Below, one piece after another: positions 10,078 through 19,079 of a stretch of 64,000 nt of DNA. The stretch comes from Burkholderia sp. USMB20 (lineage in GTDB: Bacteria > Pseudomonadota > Gammaproteobacteria > Burkholderiales > Burkholderiaceae): positions 1-64,000 of the forward strand of contig NZ_JTAN02000004.1 in NCBI RefSeq assembly GCF_000949135.2. The letters are read 5' to 3'. Position numbers and translations under genes: made by a program. Below the pieces are notes generated by a model. That model had not been told where the DNA came from. It saw nothing but the letters and a program-made list of their open reading frames with translations, and made no database searches. How positions within the stretch are numbered: position 1 is the stretch's first letter; the number at the start of each line of letters is the position of its first letter.

Positions 10078-13000
10078 GCGACCTCCTCGGCAGCACCCGC
10101 CTTCATCACCATCAGCCGCTGGCCGGCCACCACCGCCGCGCCCGGCGCGCAATCGATCGTCTCGATCGTGCCGTCTTCCGTTGCCGTCACCGCCACCTCC
10201 ATCTTCATCGACTCGACGATCGCGACGACCTGTCCTTCGGTCACGCGCTCGCCCGCTTCGACCAGCACCTTCCACACGCTGCCCGACACGTCCGCGGCAA
10301 TCGCCCGCTGCGTGTCGTCGAGCGCGCCCGCCGCGCGCGCCGCCTGCCCGTCGCCCGGCTCCGCTTCGCCGACGTATTCCGCCTGCCCGGCCGCGCGCCA
10401 TCGCTCGCGCTCGGCTTCGAACGCGGTTTGCTGCGCGGCCTTGAACGTCGCGATCGACTCGGCCTCGTCGCGCAGGAAGCGGTTGTATGCGCCCAGATCG
10501 AACACGGATTCCTCGATCCTCAGCGCCGCGCGGCCCGCGATGAAATCCGCGCGCAGTGCGGTCAGCTCGGCTTCGCTGACTTCGTAGAAGCGGATCTCGT
10601 CGAAGAAGCGCAGCAGCCACGGCTTGCCGGTTTCGAATTCGCGCGTGGTGCGGTGGCGGTTCCACATCTGCACGGTCCGGCCGACGAACTGGTAACCGCC
10701 GGGCCCTTCCATCCCGTACACGCACAGATACGCGCCGCCGATGCCGACCGCGTTCTCCGGCGTCCAGGTGCGCGCGGGGTTGTACTTCGTGGTCACCAGC
10801 CGGTGCCGCGGATCGATCGGCGTCGCGACCGGCGCGCCGAGATAGACGTCGCCGAGCCCCATCACCAGATAGCGCGCGTCGAACACGATGCGCTTGACGT
10901 CGTCGATGCTCGCCAGCCCGTTGATGCGCCGGATGAACTCGATATTGCTCGGGCACCACGGCGCATCGGGCCGCACCGACTGCATGTAGCGCTCGATCGC
11001 GATGCGCGTCGACGGGTCGTCCCACGACAGCGGCAGATGCACGATGCGGTTCGGCACGCGCATGTCGGCCACGTCGGGCAGTTCGCGCTCGGCTGCCTGC
11101 AGATGCGCGAGCAGCGTGGCGAGCGGCAGCGTCCGCGCGTCGAACTGCACCTGCAGCGAACGAATCCCCGGCGTCAGGTCGAGCATGCCGGGCAGCCGGT
11201 GCGCGTCGAGCCAGCACATCAGCGCATGCACGCGAAAGCGCAGGTTCAGGTCGAGCACGAGCGGCCCGTATTCGACCAGCACGTTGCGATCGCCGGAGCG
11301 CCGGTACACCACGCCGATGCCGCCGCCGGCCGCCGGATCGCGATGCAGCACGCAATCGTCCGGCGCGCCGGCGCAAGCCGCAGGCACGACCGCGGCAGCG
11401 GCAGGCGCGGGCGACACGCGGGCGCGCACGAACTGCACGGTGTCGCCCGGCCGCAACTGCCCGAGCTTCCACAACTCGTCGCGCACGACCGTCACCGGGC
11501 ACACGAAGCCGCCCAGGCTCGGGCCGTCGGGGCCCAGGATCACCGGCATGTCGCCGGTGAAATCGACCGCACCGATCGCATACGCGTTGTCGTGGATGTT
11601 CGACGGATGCAGGCCCGCCTCGCCGCCGTCCACCCGCGCCCATTGCGGCTTCGGGCCGATCAGCCGCACGCCGGTGCGGCTGGAGTTGTAGTGGACCGTC
11701 CACTGCGTGCCGTAGAGCATCGCGATGTCGTCGGGCGTGAAGAAGTCCGGCGCGCCGTGCGGACCGTCGAGCACGCCGAGCGTCCATGCGTGCGTCAGCG
11801 CGGGAACCTCGGTCGCGGCCAGCGTCGCGCCCGCGTCGCCGCGCCCCGCGTCCGCGTGCAGATGCAGCACGTCGCCCTTGCGCAGCGCGCGCCCCGCGTG
11901 ACCGCCGAACTGGCCGAGCGTGAAGGTCGCCTTGCTGCCGAGATAGTCGGGCACCTGCAGCCCGCCCTTCACGGCCAGGCAGGCGCGCACGCCCGCGCCA
12001 GTCACGCCGCCGAGCTTGAGCACCGCGCCGGGCCGCGCGCGCAGCACCTGCCAGAACGGCGCGGGCTCGCCGTCGAGCGTGGCCGCGAGCGGCGCGCCGC
12101 CGAGCACGAACAGCGTCGCCGTGTTGAAGCGCAGCGTCGCGCCGACCATCGTGAATTCCAGCCCGGCCGCGTCGCGCGCGTTGCCGAGCAGCGCGTTCGC
12201 GAGGTCGAACGCGCGATCGTCCATCGGCCCGGACGGCGGCACGCCGACGCTCCAGTAGCCGACCCGCCCGGGGGCCTGCTGCACGGTGGTCTGCACGCCG
12301 CCGTCGAGCACGTCGATCGTGTGCGGCGCGAACGCGAAGCGCGACAGGAATGCCGTCGTCGGCGCGCCGCGCGCGAACGTGTCCGAGCCGGCGATCGCGC
12401 GCAGGTAGTCGAGGTTGGCCTCGATCCCGTACAGCTCGGTACGCGCGAGCGCGGCCTGCAATGCGGCCAGCGCGTCGCGCCGCGTATCGCCGCGCACGAT
12501 CAGCTTCGCGAGCAGCGGATCGTAATGCGCGCTGATCTCGGTGCCCGCCTCGATCCAGCCGTCGACGCGCACGTCGTCCGGAAACGCGACGTGCGTGAGC
12601 AGGCCGGCGCTCGGCAGGAACTGCTTGTGCGGATCCTCCGCATACAGCCGCACCTGGATGCTCGCGCCGCGCGGCGCGACCGCGAGCGTGTCGAGCGGCG
12701 GCAGGTCGCCTTCGGCCTGCAGGATCATCCACTCCACGAGATCGACGCCCGTCACCGCTTCGGTCACGCAATGCTCGACCTGCAGGCGCGTATTCACCTC
12801 GAGGAAATAGAACTGGCGCGCGTTCGCGTCGAACACGAATTCGACGGTGCCGGCCGATGCGTAGCCGACCGCGCGGGCGAGCCGCACCGCGCTCGCGTGC
12901 AGCGCGTCGCGCTCGGCATCGGTCAGGTCCGGCGCGGGCGTTTCCTCGATCACCTTCTGGTTGCGGCGCTGCACCGAGCAATCGCGTTCGCCGAGCGCGA

Positions 13001-13664
13001 TCGCGCCGCCCCGGCCGTCGCCGAAGATCTGCACTTCGATGTGCCGCGCGTGTTCGACGAACTTCTCGAGATAGACGCCCGCATGCGCGAAGTTCGCGTT
13101 GCCGAGCCGCACGACGGATTCGAACGCTGCCTCGAGCTGCGCGGCATCGCGGCAGAGCGACATGCCGATCCCGCCGCCGCCCGCAGTGCTTTTCAGCATC
13201 ACCGGATAGCCGATCGCGCCGGCTTCGGCGAGCGCCGTCGCCACGTCGTCGAGCAGGCCCGTGCCCGGCAACAGCGCGACGCCCTGTGCGGCGGCGAGCG
13301 CGCGCGCGGTGTGCTTGAGGCCGAACGCGCGCATGTGATCGCCGCGCGGGCCGATGAAGCGCAGGCCCGCCGCTTCGCATGCATCGGCGAAGCCCGCATG
13401 CTCGGACAGGAAGCCGTAGCCGGGATGCACGGCCTGCGCGCCGGTCTCGCGCGCGGCGGCGAGGATCGCCGCGACGTTCAGGTAGCTGTCGGCCGCAGGC
13501 GCCGGCCCGACCCGCACGGCTTCGTCGGCGAGCGCCACGTGACGCGCGTCGCGATCGGCGTCCGAATAGATCGCGACCGACGCGATGCCGAGCCGCTTCA
13601 GCGTGCGGATCACGCGGCATGCGATTTCGCCGCGGTTCGCGACGAGGACTTTGGCGAATCTCAT
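10074..13664 (-). CDS. Biotin-dependent guanidine/urea carboxylase
   Basis: A 1196-residue single-chain carboxylase. Domain order: biotin carboxylase (about 1-450, with VANRGEIACRVIRT, the Gly-rich ATP loop AGGGGIGMS and EVNTRLQVEHCVTE); a carboxyltransferase made of KipA-like then KipI-like halves (about 460-1090, beginning GYWSVGVPPSGPMDDRAFD); and a C-terminal biotinyl domain with VESMKMEV, whose Lys is biotinylated. It converts urea to allophanate or guanidine to carboxyguanidine. The upstream guanidine-I riboswitch and two carboxyguanidine-deiminase-type genes make guanidine the more likely substrate here; older annotation would call it urea carboxylase. The stop overlaps the allophanate hydrolase start by 4 bp. 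I cannot decide substrate preference from active-site residues without a structural alignment. Confidence 0.92.
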   Translation of the reverse strand: MRFAKVLVANRGEIACRVIRTLKRLGIASVAIYSDADRDARHVALADEAVRVGPAPAADSYLNVAAILAAARETGAQAVHPGYGFLSEHAGFADACEAAGLRFIGPRGDHMRAFGLKHTARALAAAQGVALLPGTGLLDDVATALAEAGAIGYPVMLKSTAGGGGIGMSLCRDAAQLEAAFESVVRLGNANFAHAGVYLEKFVEHARHIEVQIFGDGRGGAIALGERDCSVQRRNQKVIEETPAPDLTDAERDALHASAVRLARAVGYASAGTVEFVFDANARQFYFLEVNTRLQVEHCVTEAVTGVDLVEWMILQAEGDLPPLDTLAVAPRGASIQVRLYAEDPHKQFLPSAGLLTHVAFPDDVRVDGWIEAGTEISAHYDPLLAKLIVRGDTRRDALAALQAALARTELYGIEANLDYLRAIAGSDTFARGAPTTAFLSRFAFAPHTIDVLDGGVQTTVQQAPGRVGYWSVGVPPSGPMDDRAFDLANALLGNARDAAGLEFTMVGATLRFNTATLFVLGGAPLAATLDGEPAPFWQVLRARPGAVLKLGGVTGAGVRACLAVKGGLQVPDYLGSKATFTLGQFGGHAGRALRKGDVLHLHADAGRGDAGATLAATEVPALTHAWTLGVLDGPHGAPDFFTPDDIAMLYGTQWTVHYNSSRTGVRLIGPKPQWARVDGGEAGLHPSNIHDNAYAIGAVDFTGDMPVILGPDGPSLGGFVCPVTVVRDELWKLGQLRPGDTVQFVRARVSPAPAAAAVVPAACAGAPDDCVLHRDPAAGGGIGVVYRRSGDRNVLVEYGPLVLDLNLRFRVHALMCWLDAHRLPGMLDLTPGIRSLQVQFDARTLPLATLLAHLQAAERELPDVADMRVPNRIVHLPLSWDDPSTRIAIERYMQSVRPDAPWCPSNIEFIRRINGLASIDDVKRIVFDARYLVMGLGDVYLGAPVATPIDPRHRLVTTKYNPARTWTPENAVGIGGAYLCVYGMEGPGGYQFVGRTVQMWNRHRTTREFETGKPWLLRFFDEIRFYEVSEAELTALRADFIAGRAALRIEESVFDLGAYNRFLRDEAESIATFKAAQQTAFEAERERWRAAGQAEYVGEAEPGDGQAARAAGALDDTQRAIAADVSGSVWKVLVEAGERVTEGQVVAIVESMKMEVAVTATEDGTIETIDCAPGAAVVAGQRLMVMKAGAAEEVA

Positions 13665-13701
13665 GCGGCCTCCCGCGAACGATGGCGAGCGTGGGCGTGG
13701 T

Positions 13702-14358
13702 TCATTCGGCCTCCCAGATCGTGAGGCGCACGGGCGTCGGGTTGTAGCCGTTGCACGGGTTGTTGAGCTGCGGGCAGTTCGAGATCAGCACCGTGACGTC
13801 CATCTCCGCGCGCATCTCGACGTACTTGCCGGGCGCGGAAATGCCGTCCTCGAACGTGAGCCCGCCGAGCGGCGTGACGGGCACGTTCATGAAGAAGTTG
13901 ACGTTGCCGACGAGGTCGCGCTTGCCGAGCCGCGCACCCGCGCCGCACGTGCAGTGCGCGATCGCGTTGAGGAAGCTGTCGCGGCAGTTGTGCATGTAGC
14001 GCTTGTCGAGCGCATAGCGCACGGTGTTGCTCTCGGCCGCGCACGCGCCACCGAGCGTGTCGTGGCGCCCGCACGTGTCGGCGACGATCGTCACCATCGG
14101 ATTGCCCCGGCTGGACAGCAGCACGCTGCCCGCGCTCAGGTACAGGTTGCGCTGCGCGCGAATCGTGTCCTGCGCGCTGTAGCGCTCCTCAGTGTCGTCG
14201 GTGCGGTAGAACAGCGTGTCGACCGCCTGGTTGCCTTCCAGGTCGAGGATGCGGAAGACCTGGCCGCGTTTCAGGTCGTGCAGCCACGGTTCGCCCGCGT
14301 TCAGCGTGGTGTCGTGGATCGCGTCGCGCGGGTCGAGACGGCTTTCGATGATCGGCAT
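13702..14358 (-). CDS. Carboxyguanidine deiminase subunit (DUF1989, 'urea carboxylase-associated protein')
   Basis: A 218-residue DUF1989 protein, starting [13 protein letters not shown]. It is one of the two associated proteins historically annotated with urea amidolyase. Published work on such pairs (CgdAB) showed that they deiminate carboxyguanidine to allophanate. Visible conserved features are [13 protein letters not shown], a Cys-rich stretch ([18 protein letters not shown], about residues 128-145) and [10 protein letters not shown]. The Cys/His residues probably bind a metal. It is 11 bp downstream of its partner and 37 bp upstream of the carboxylase. I do not assign the A or B letter, because I cannot check which subunit is which. 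Confidence 0.87.
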   Translation of the reverse strand: MPIIESRLDPRDAIHDTTLNAGEPWLHDLKRGQVFRILDLEGNQAVDTLFYRTDDTEERYSAQDTIRAQRNLYLSAGSVLLSSRGNPMVTIVADTCGRHDTLGGACAAESNTVRYALDKRYMHNCRDSFLNAIAHCTCGAGARLGKRDLVGNVNFFMNVPVTPLGGLTFEDGISAPGKYVEMRAEMDVTVLISNCPQLNNPCNGYNPTPVRLTIWEAE

Positions 14359-14369
14359 GGTCCGGCTCC

Positions 14370-15125
14370 TTACGCGAACAGGCGGTCGGTGTTGGTGAAG
14401 CCGCGCATGTTTTCGGCGCACGCGCGCCGGCACGGGTCGTCCTCGGGCGCGGCGCCGTCCGCGGGATACGCGCGGTACGCGATCAGCTTCACGGGCTTCG
14501 GCGCATAGTCCGGACGCGGATCGAGCGGATGCGGCGCGGTCGAGAACGCCGCGAGCGTGTTCATCTCGAAGCGCAGGTCGAGCGCGCTGCCGGCCGGCGA
14601 ATGTCCGGCGACGAAATCGAGCGTGCCGTCGTCGCGCGTGTCGAGCCGGCTGAAGAAGTTGACGTTCGCGGCAAGATCGCGCGCCGACAATCCGTGTTTC
14701 GCGAGCTCGAGCACGAGGCTGTCGCGGCCGTTGCGGATCATCGCGTTGCGATCGGCCTGGTACGAGCTCGTACCGTACTTGTGCGCGAACAAGCGCGCAT
14801 CGCCGACGCCGCCGAGCGGGTCGTGCCAGCCGAGCGTGTCGGCCGTAATCGACGCGATCACGCGCCCCATGTCCGTGTACAGCGCATGACCGCGCGTGAG
14901 ATGCGCGGTGTGCTGCGCCTTCAGCGTATCGGCCATGTTGTAGCGTTCGAGCGGGTCTTCCTGGCGATGAAACACGGCGGACAGGTTCGCGCCGCCGTCG
15001 ACGTCGACGACGCGCAGCGCGAGGCCGCGGCGCAGGATGCCGGACCAGTGGGTGCCTGCGGGAATCAGCGTTTCCCACACGACGTGCGGCGGCGGGGCAA
15101 GGAGGGCTTGGGGGCTCGGCGACAT
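14370..15125 (-). CDS. Carboxyguanidine deiminase subunit (DUF1989), first gene of operon
   Basis: A 251-residue DUF1989 paralogue of the next gene, starting [18 protein letters not shown]. Shared landmarks are [28 protein letters not shown] and [10 protein letters not shown]. With its neighbour it should form the hetero-oligomeric enzyme that removes ammonia from carboxyguanidine, giving allophanate for the hydrolase. It is the promoter-proximal gene; its ATG lies about 58 nt after the guanidine-I aptamer and has a GGAG ribosome site 6 bases upstream. Everything from here to 6050 reads in the same direction with short gaps or overlaps, so one riboswitch may control the whole operon. Confidence 0.87.
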   Translation of the reverse strand: MSPSPQALLAPPPHVVWETLIPAGTHWSGILRRGLALRVVDVDGGANLSAVFHRQEDPLERYNMADTLKAQHTAHLTRGHALYTDMGRVIASITADTLGWHDPLGGVGDARLFAHKYGTSSYQADRNAMIRNGRDSLVLELAKHGLSARDLAANVNFFSRLDTRDDGTLDFVAGHSPAGSALDLRFEMNTLAAFSTAPHPLDPRPDYAPKPVKLIAYRAYPADGAAPEDDPCRRACAENMRGFTNTDRLFA

Positions 15126-15183
15126 GGCGGCTCCGTGGAGGGTTGGACAAAAGGCGTGAGAGGGCGACCGAACGACATCGCGA

Positions 15184-15306
15184 CCTCCCGGGCTTTTATC
15201 CCTCCGTGGAGCCTCGCCGTTTCCTCGAATCGAGGCGAAGGCAAGACCGGATTGCTCTCGGACCAGTCATCGCGCGGCGCGAACGCCGCACGACCGGAAC
15301 CCTAGC
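15184..15306 (-). promoter_or_regulatory. Guanidine-I (ykkC) riboswitch controlling the leftward degradation operon
   Basis: Reading the minus strand from 15306, the conserved ykkC blocks appear in order. First CTAGGGTTCCG (15305-15295), then CTGGTCCGAGAGC shortly after, then the 3' block ACGGAGGGATAAAAGCCCGG (15208-15189) followed by GAGG. These are the hallmark conserved segments of the guanidine-I aptamer. The start codon of the first operon gene is about 58 nt further on. A CCCTCC element just before the ribosome site (complement of GGAGGG within the aptamer) could form the alternative pairing; that switching detail is speculative. Guanidine binding would turn expression on. Confidence 0.92.
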
Positions 15307-15780
15307 GATCCTGAAGATGATGCAAATTGCTTCGCACCTCTCGAGCGTCTATCAAGCGAGTTGCGTGCCAGCCGCCGTGCAACGACCACACGACGACCGC
15401 GCAACGACCGCACGACGCGGCACGACGGCGCGACGACCCGCGGCATGCACGAATCGGCGGCGGCGGCTTGCCCTCGCAGCGGGCGTGCGGCGCACCATGC
15501 GCATGCGATCGCGCACCGGCGCAGTGCGGAGCGTGCGCACCTGCGCCGCGCGTTCGGCAATGGCATGGGCATTGCTGAACGGATGCATCGTCACTCGATA
15601 TCTCACGCGTCATGAACAAGCTCGACCTGCTCCGGCGCGCATTGAGCGCGCTGTTCTCCGCCCGCTTCATCGAACTTCAGCGCGCCGCGCGGCGCCGTTG
15701 AATCGCGTGACCACGTGCCATTGGCACGCTTCTCGCTCGGCATGACGCCGAGAGGTGCGGCAGCGTCGCATCTTAGGGGT
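15307..15780. other. Divergent intergenic region between the two riboswitches
   Basis: This 474-bp stretch separates the two 5' leaders, so both promoters should lie in it. It is rich in CG/AC runs (15380-15560). No convincing gene is present. A 29-codon frame at 15612-15701 lacks a ribosome site and a recognisable family. I could not pick out clear -35/-10 elements. Confidence 0.6.
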
Positions 15781-15892
15781 GCTAGGGTTCCGGTTCATCG
15801 AACGTCTGGTCCGAGAGCAGCCCGGCGCGGGTGCGTCCGATCGCGAGACCGGACGCACCCGCGCTACACGGCGGGACAAAAGCCCGGGAGAT
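15781..15892 (+). promoter_or_regulatory. Guanidine-I (ykkC) riboswitch controlling the rightward binding-protein gene
   Basis: The plus strand carries CTAGGGTTCCG (15782-15792), then GTCTGGTCCGAGAGCAG (about 15804-15820), a GC-rich variable hairpin (GCGGGTGCGTCC pairing with GGACGCACCCGC), and ACGGCGGGACAAAAGCCCGG (15868-15887) followed by GAGA. This is the complete conserved ykkC pattern. The controlled gene is the ABC binding protein at 16031. The 138 nt between aptamer and start codon can hold an expression platform; I see GC-rich complementary segments but no clear U-tract terminator. Confidence 0.93.
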
Positions 15893-16030
15893 TGGCGATG
15901 GCAACGGCCGTCGCGCCTCTCCGTGGCCGCTTCGTTCGTTCCGCATCCGCAGGAACCGGCCACGCGGCCGGACCGCGCACAGGCGCGGTCCGAATCGACG
16001 ATCCCGATCCCGGTCTCCTGGAGAACAACG

Positions 16031-17053
16031 ATGACCCGTCCCGCCCTGGCGTTCCGCCGCCTGCCGTCCCTCCGTTTCGTCCGTCATGTATTGGGGGCCG
16101 CCGTCACGGCCGCCGCGCTGTTGACGGCGCCCGCCGTGCACGCGGCCGCGCCGCTGAAGATCGGCTACAGCGACTGGCCCGGCTGGGTCGCGTTCCAGGT
16201 CGCGCTCGACAAGGGCTGGTTCAAGGAAGCCGGCGTCGACGTCGACTTCGAATGGTTCGATTATTCGGCGTCGCTCGACGCGTTTTCCGCGGGCAAGCTC
16301 GACGCGGTCGCGGCGACCAACGGCGATGCGCTCGTCACCGGCGCGGCCGGCGCGAAGAACGTGATGATCCTGCTGACCGACTATTCGGCCGGCAACGACA
16401 TGATCGTCGCGAAGCCGCCGCTGCGCACCGTCGAAGGCCTGAAGGGCAAGAAGGTCGGCGTCGAGCTCGGCCTGGTCGATCACCTGCTGCTCGAAACCGC
16501 GCTGCAGAAGCACGGGCTCAAGGACGGCGACGTCACGCTCGTGAACGCGAAAACCAACGAACTGCCGCAGGTGCTCGGCTCGTCGTCCGACATCGCCGCG
16601 GTGGCCGCCTGGCAGCCGAACGCGGGCGAGGCACTGAAGCGCGCACCGGGCGCACGGGCGATCTTCACGTCGGCGGATGCGCCGGGGCTGATCTACGATG
16701 CGATCACGGTCGCGCCGGCGAGCCTCGCCGCACGCCGGGCCGACTGGGCGAAGGTGGTCAAGGTCTGGTACCGCTGCGTCGCGTACATCAACGACCCGAA
16801 GACGCAGGCCGACGCGGTCAGGATCATGTCCGCGCGTGTCGGGCTCGCGCCGGAACAATACCTTCCGCTGCTGAAGGGCACGCACCTGCTCGACGAGGCT
16901 GCCGCGAAGCGTGCGTTCCGCAAGGGCGACGGGCTCGATTCGATCTATGGCTCGACGCGCAACGCGAATGCGTTCAACGTGCGTAACGCCGTGTACAAAC
17001 AGTCGCAGGACGTCGACGCGTATATCGATCCGCGCTTCACCGCGCCGCACTGA
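16031..17053 (+). CDS. ABC transporter substrate-binding protein of the guanidine locus
   Basis: A 340-residue periplasmic binding protein of the NMT1/SsuA-like type. Residues 1-37 form a signal peptide ending near APAVHA; mature sequence begins around APLKIGYSDWPGWVAFQ, the classic first strand of this family. The start ATG at 16031 has GGAGA 8 bases upstream; earlier in-frame starts lie inside the riboswitch leader and are rejected. It is divergent from the permease, ATPase and enzymes but under its own guanidine-I riboswitch. It is therefore most likely the guanidine receptor for the importer at 6050-7981, although commonly annotated as a urea ABC transporter protein. Confidence 0.9.
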   Translation: MTRPALAFRRLPSLRFVRHVLGAAVTAAALLTAPAVHAAAPLKIGYSDWPGWVAFQVALDKGWFKEAGVDVDFEWFDYSASLDAFSAGKLDAVAATNGDALVTGAAGAKNVMILLTDYSAGNDMIVAKPPLRTVEGLKGKKVGVELGLVDHLLLETALQKHGLKDGDVTLVNAKTNELPQVLGSSSDIAAVAAWQPNAGEALKRAPGARAIFTSADAPGLIYDAITVAPASLAARRADWAKVVKVWYRCVAYINDPKTQADAVRIMSARVGLAPEQYLPLLKGTHLLDEAAAKRAFRKGDGLDSIYGSTRNANAFNVRNAVYKQSQDVDAYIDPRFTAPH

Positions 17054-17384
17054 CCGTCGCGGGTTCGCTTGCAGGCCGGGCCGGGCATGCCGGTGGCGGG
17101 TCCGGCCCGCTGACCACGGACATCCGGGCACGCTCGTGCCCGATGGAGATCGAAGCAGCAGGACGCGGGAATCGTGCGCGGGCCGAACGGTTCCCGCGCA
17201 TGCCGACCGCTCGCCGCGGCAAGCGTCCGGCCGTCGGCAAGCCGCGACGCCGCCATGCACGGCGCTCATGCGCTGCATGAAAACTAATCGATTGTTGGCA
17301 GCGCCGATCGACCCCGACAATCCGCTTCATGCCCGTTGCTTGCGGTACGGGCCACTCCCCCTCCCAATCGGCACGTCACGATCC
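17054..17384. other. Intergenic region before the arginine module, possible LysR site
   Basis: There is no gene in this 331-bp gap. An imperfect inverted repeat with arms ATTGTTGG (from 17291) and CCCGACAAT (ending 17321) lies about 60 bp before the decarboxylase start. Its size and ATTGT/ACAAT ends would suit a LysR-type regulator such as the one encoded at 27793. An alternative upstream start for the next gene (ATG near 17277) would overlap this element. Assignment is tentative. Confidence 0.3.
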
Positions 17385-19079
17385 ATGAACCATCCCGCCC
17401 CTGTCTCCTGCATTGCCGAGGCCTGCGCGGCCACGGCCGCTCCGTTCCATGCGCGCCCCCGCACCTGCGGCGAAGCGCTCGTCGATCTCCTCGAACGCCA
17501 GGGTGTCGAATGCGTGTTCGGCATTCCCGGCGTGCATACCGTCGAGCTCTATCGCGGCCTCGCGGCATCGTCGATCCGTCATGTGACGCCGCGCCACGAA
17601 CAGGGGGCCGGATTCATGGCCGACGGCTATGCCCGCGTCACGGGCCGGCCGGGGGTCTGCTTCATCATCACCGGGCCGGGGATGACCAATATCGCGACCG
17701 CGATGGCACAGGCCTACGCGGATTCGATTCCGATGCTCGTGATCTCGAGCGTCAACGCGCGGCGCGAACTCGGCAGCGGCGACGGCCGCCTGCACGAGCT
17801 GCCGTCGCAGCGCGACGTGTTCGCGGGGCTCACCGCGTTCTCGCACACGCTGCTCGACGCGGCCGACCTGCCGCAGGTCCTCGCGCGCGCCTTCGCGGTG
17901 TTCGAAAGCGCGCGTCCGCGCCCCGTGCATATCGAGATCCCGCTCGACGTGATCGTGATGCCGGCGCCCGCGCTGCCCGCCACGCCGCTCGCGCTGCCCG
18001 CGCGCCCCGCGCCGGATGCGAACGCGCTCGCGGCAGCCGCCGACCTGCTCGCGCAGGCCCGGCGGCCATTGATCCTGGCCGGCGGCGGCGCGATCCACGC
18101 CGCGACGGAACTGCGCGAACTCGCCGAACGCCTGCACGCGCCCGTCGCGCTGACGATCAACGCGAAGGGCCTGCTGCCGGCCGGCCACCCGTTGCTGATC
18201 GGCTCCACCCAGTCGCTGCCGGCCACGCGCGCGGCGATCCGCGAGGCCGACGTGGTGCTCGCGGTCGGCACCGAACTCGGCGAAACGGATTACGACGTCA
18301 CGTTCGACGGCGGCTTCGCGATCGACGGCCGGCTGATCCGCATCGACATCGACGCGCAACAGCTGATGCGCAACGCGCGCGCCGAAATCGCCATCGCCGG
18401 CGATGCACGGCTGGCGCTCGGCGCGCTGTCGACCCGCGTGCACGAACGGCCGGCGCCGGCACCCGAGCCCGGCTGGGGCGCGCCGCGGGTGGCCGCCGTG
18501 CGCGCCGCGATCGCGGCCGGCCACGACGACGCCGCGCGTGCCCAGGCACGGCTGATCGAGACCATCGTCACCGCACTGCCCGGCGCGATCATCGCCGGCG
18601 ATTCGACGAGCCCCGTCTACGTCGGCAATTTCACGCACGATGCGCCGGCACCGCGCAGCTGGTTCAACTCGTCGACCGGCTACGGCACGCTCGGCTACGG
18701 GCTGCCCGCCGCGATCGGCGCAAAGCTCGCCGCACCTGCGCGGCCCGTGGTGTGCCTGATCGGCGACGGCGGCCTGCAATTCACGCTGCCGGAGCTCGCG
18801 AGCGCGGTCGAGGCTCGCGTGCCGGTGATCGTGATCGTCTGGAACAACCGCGGTTACGGCGAGATCCGCAAATACATGGTCGAGCGCGACATCACGCCGG
18901 TCGGCGTCGATCCGTATACGCCCGATTTCCAGACGCTCGCACGCGGCTTCGGCTGCGCGGCGCAGGCGGCCGCGACGCCCGACGCGCTGGCCGACGCGCT
19001 GCGCGATGCGACGGCACGCCCGATGCCGACCGTGATCGAAATCGACGAGGCAACCTGGTTCGGTCAGGTGCGGCCATGA
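17385..19079 (+). CDS. aruI: Thiamine-diphosphate decarboxylase, 5-guanidino-2-oxopentanoate decarboxylase type
   Basis: A 564-residue ThDP enzyme with the three acetolactate-synthase-fold domains. The N-terminal PYR domain has the catalytic Glu in TPRHEQGAGFMADGYA; a central domain follows, and the C-terminal PP domain has the Mg/ThDP motif GDGG...NNRGYGEI (about 465-500). The opening GEALVDLLERQGVECVFGIPGVHTVELYRG matches my recollection of AruI-type proteins, which decarboxylate 5-guanidino-2-oxopentanoate to 4-guanidinobutanal in the arginine transaminase pathway. The next gene, an aldehyde dehydrogenase, overlaps by 4 bp and would oxidise that product. The ATG at 17385 has a poor ribosome site. 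General acetolactate synthase activity is the alternative. Confidence 0.8.
   Translation: MNHPAPVSCIAEACAATAAPFHARPRTCGEALVDLLERQGVECVFGIPGVHTVELYRGLAASSIRHVTPRHEQGAGFMADGYARVTGRPGVCFIITGPGMTNIATAMAQAYADSIPMLVISSVNARRELGSGDGRLHELPSQRDVFAGLTAFSHTLLDAADLPQVLARAFAVFESARPRPVHIEIPLDVIVMPAPALPATPLALPARPAPDANALAAAADLLAQARRPLILAGGGAIHAATELRELAERLHAPVALTINAKGLLPAGHPLLIGSTQSLPATRAAIREADVVLAVGTELGETDYDVTFDGGFAIDGRLIRIDIDAQQLMRNARAEIAIAGDARLALGALSTRVHERPAPAPEPGWGAPRVAAVRAAIAAGHDDAARAQARLIETIVTALPGAIIAGDSTSPVYVGNFTHDAPAPRSWFNSSTGYGTLGYGLPAAIGAKLAAPARPVVCLIGDGGLQFTLPELASAVEARVPVIVIVWNNRGYGEIRKYMVERDITPVGVDPYTPDFQTLARGFGCAAQAAATPDALADALRDATARPMPTVIEIDEATWFGQVRP

Noticed and set aside
7975-13724. Very long open frames opposite the allophanate hydrolase and carboxylase genes
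   Set aside because: They are Arg/Ala/His-rich shadows caused by high GC at the third codon position. The minus-strand genes have full catalytic motifs and 4-bp overlaps.
15612-15701. 29-codon frame MNKLDLLRRALSALFSARFI... between the two riboswitches
   Set aside because: It has no ribosome site and no family I recognise, and it lies where both promoters should be. It is not supportable as a gene.
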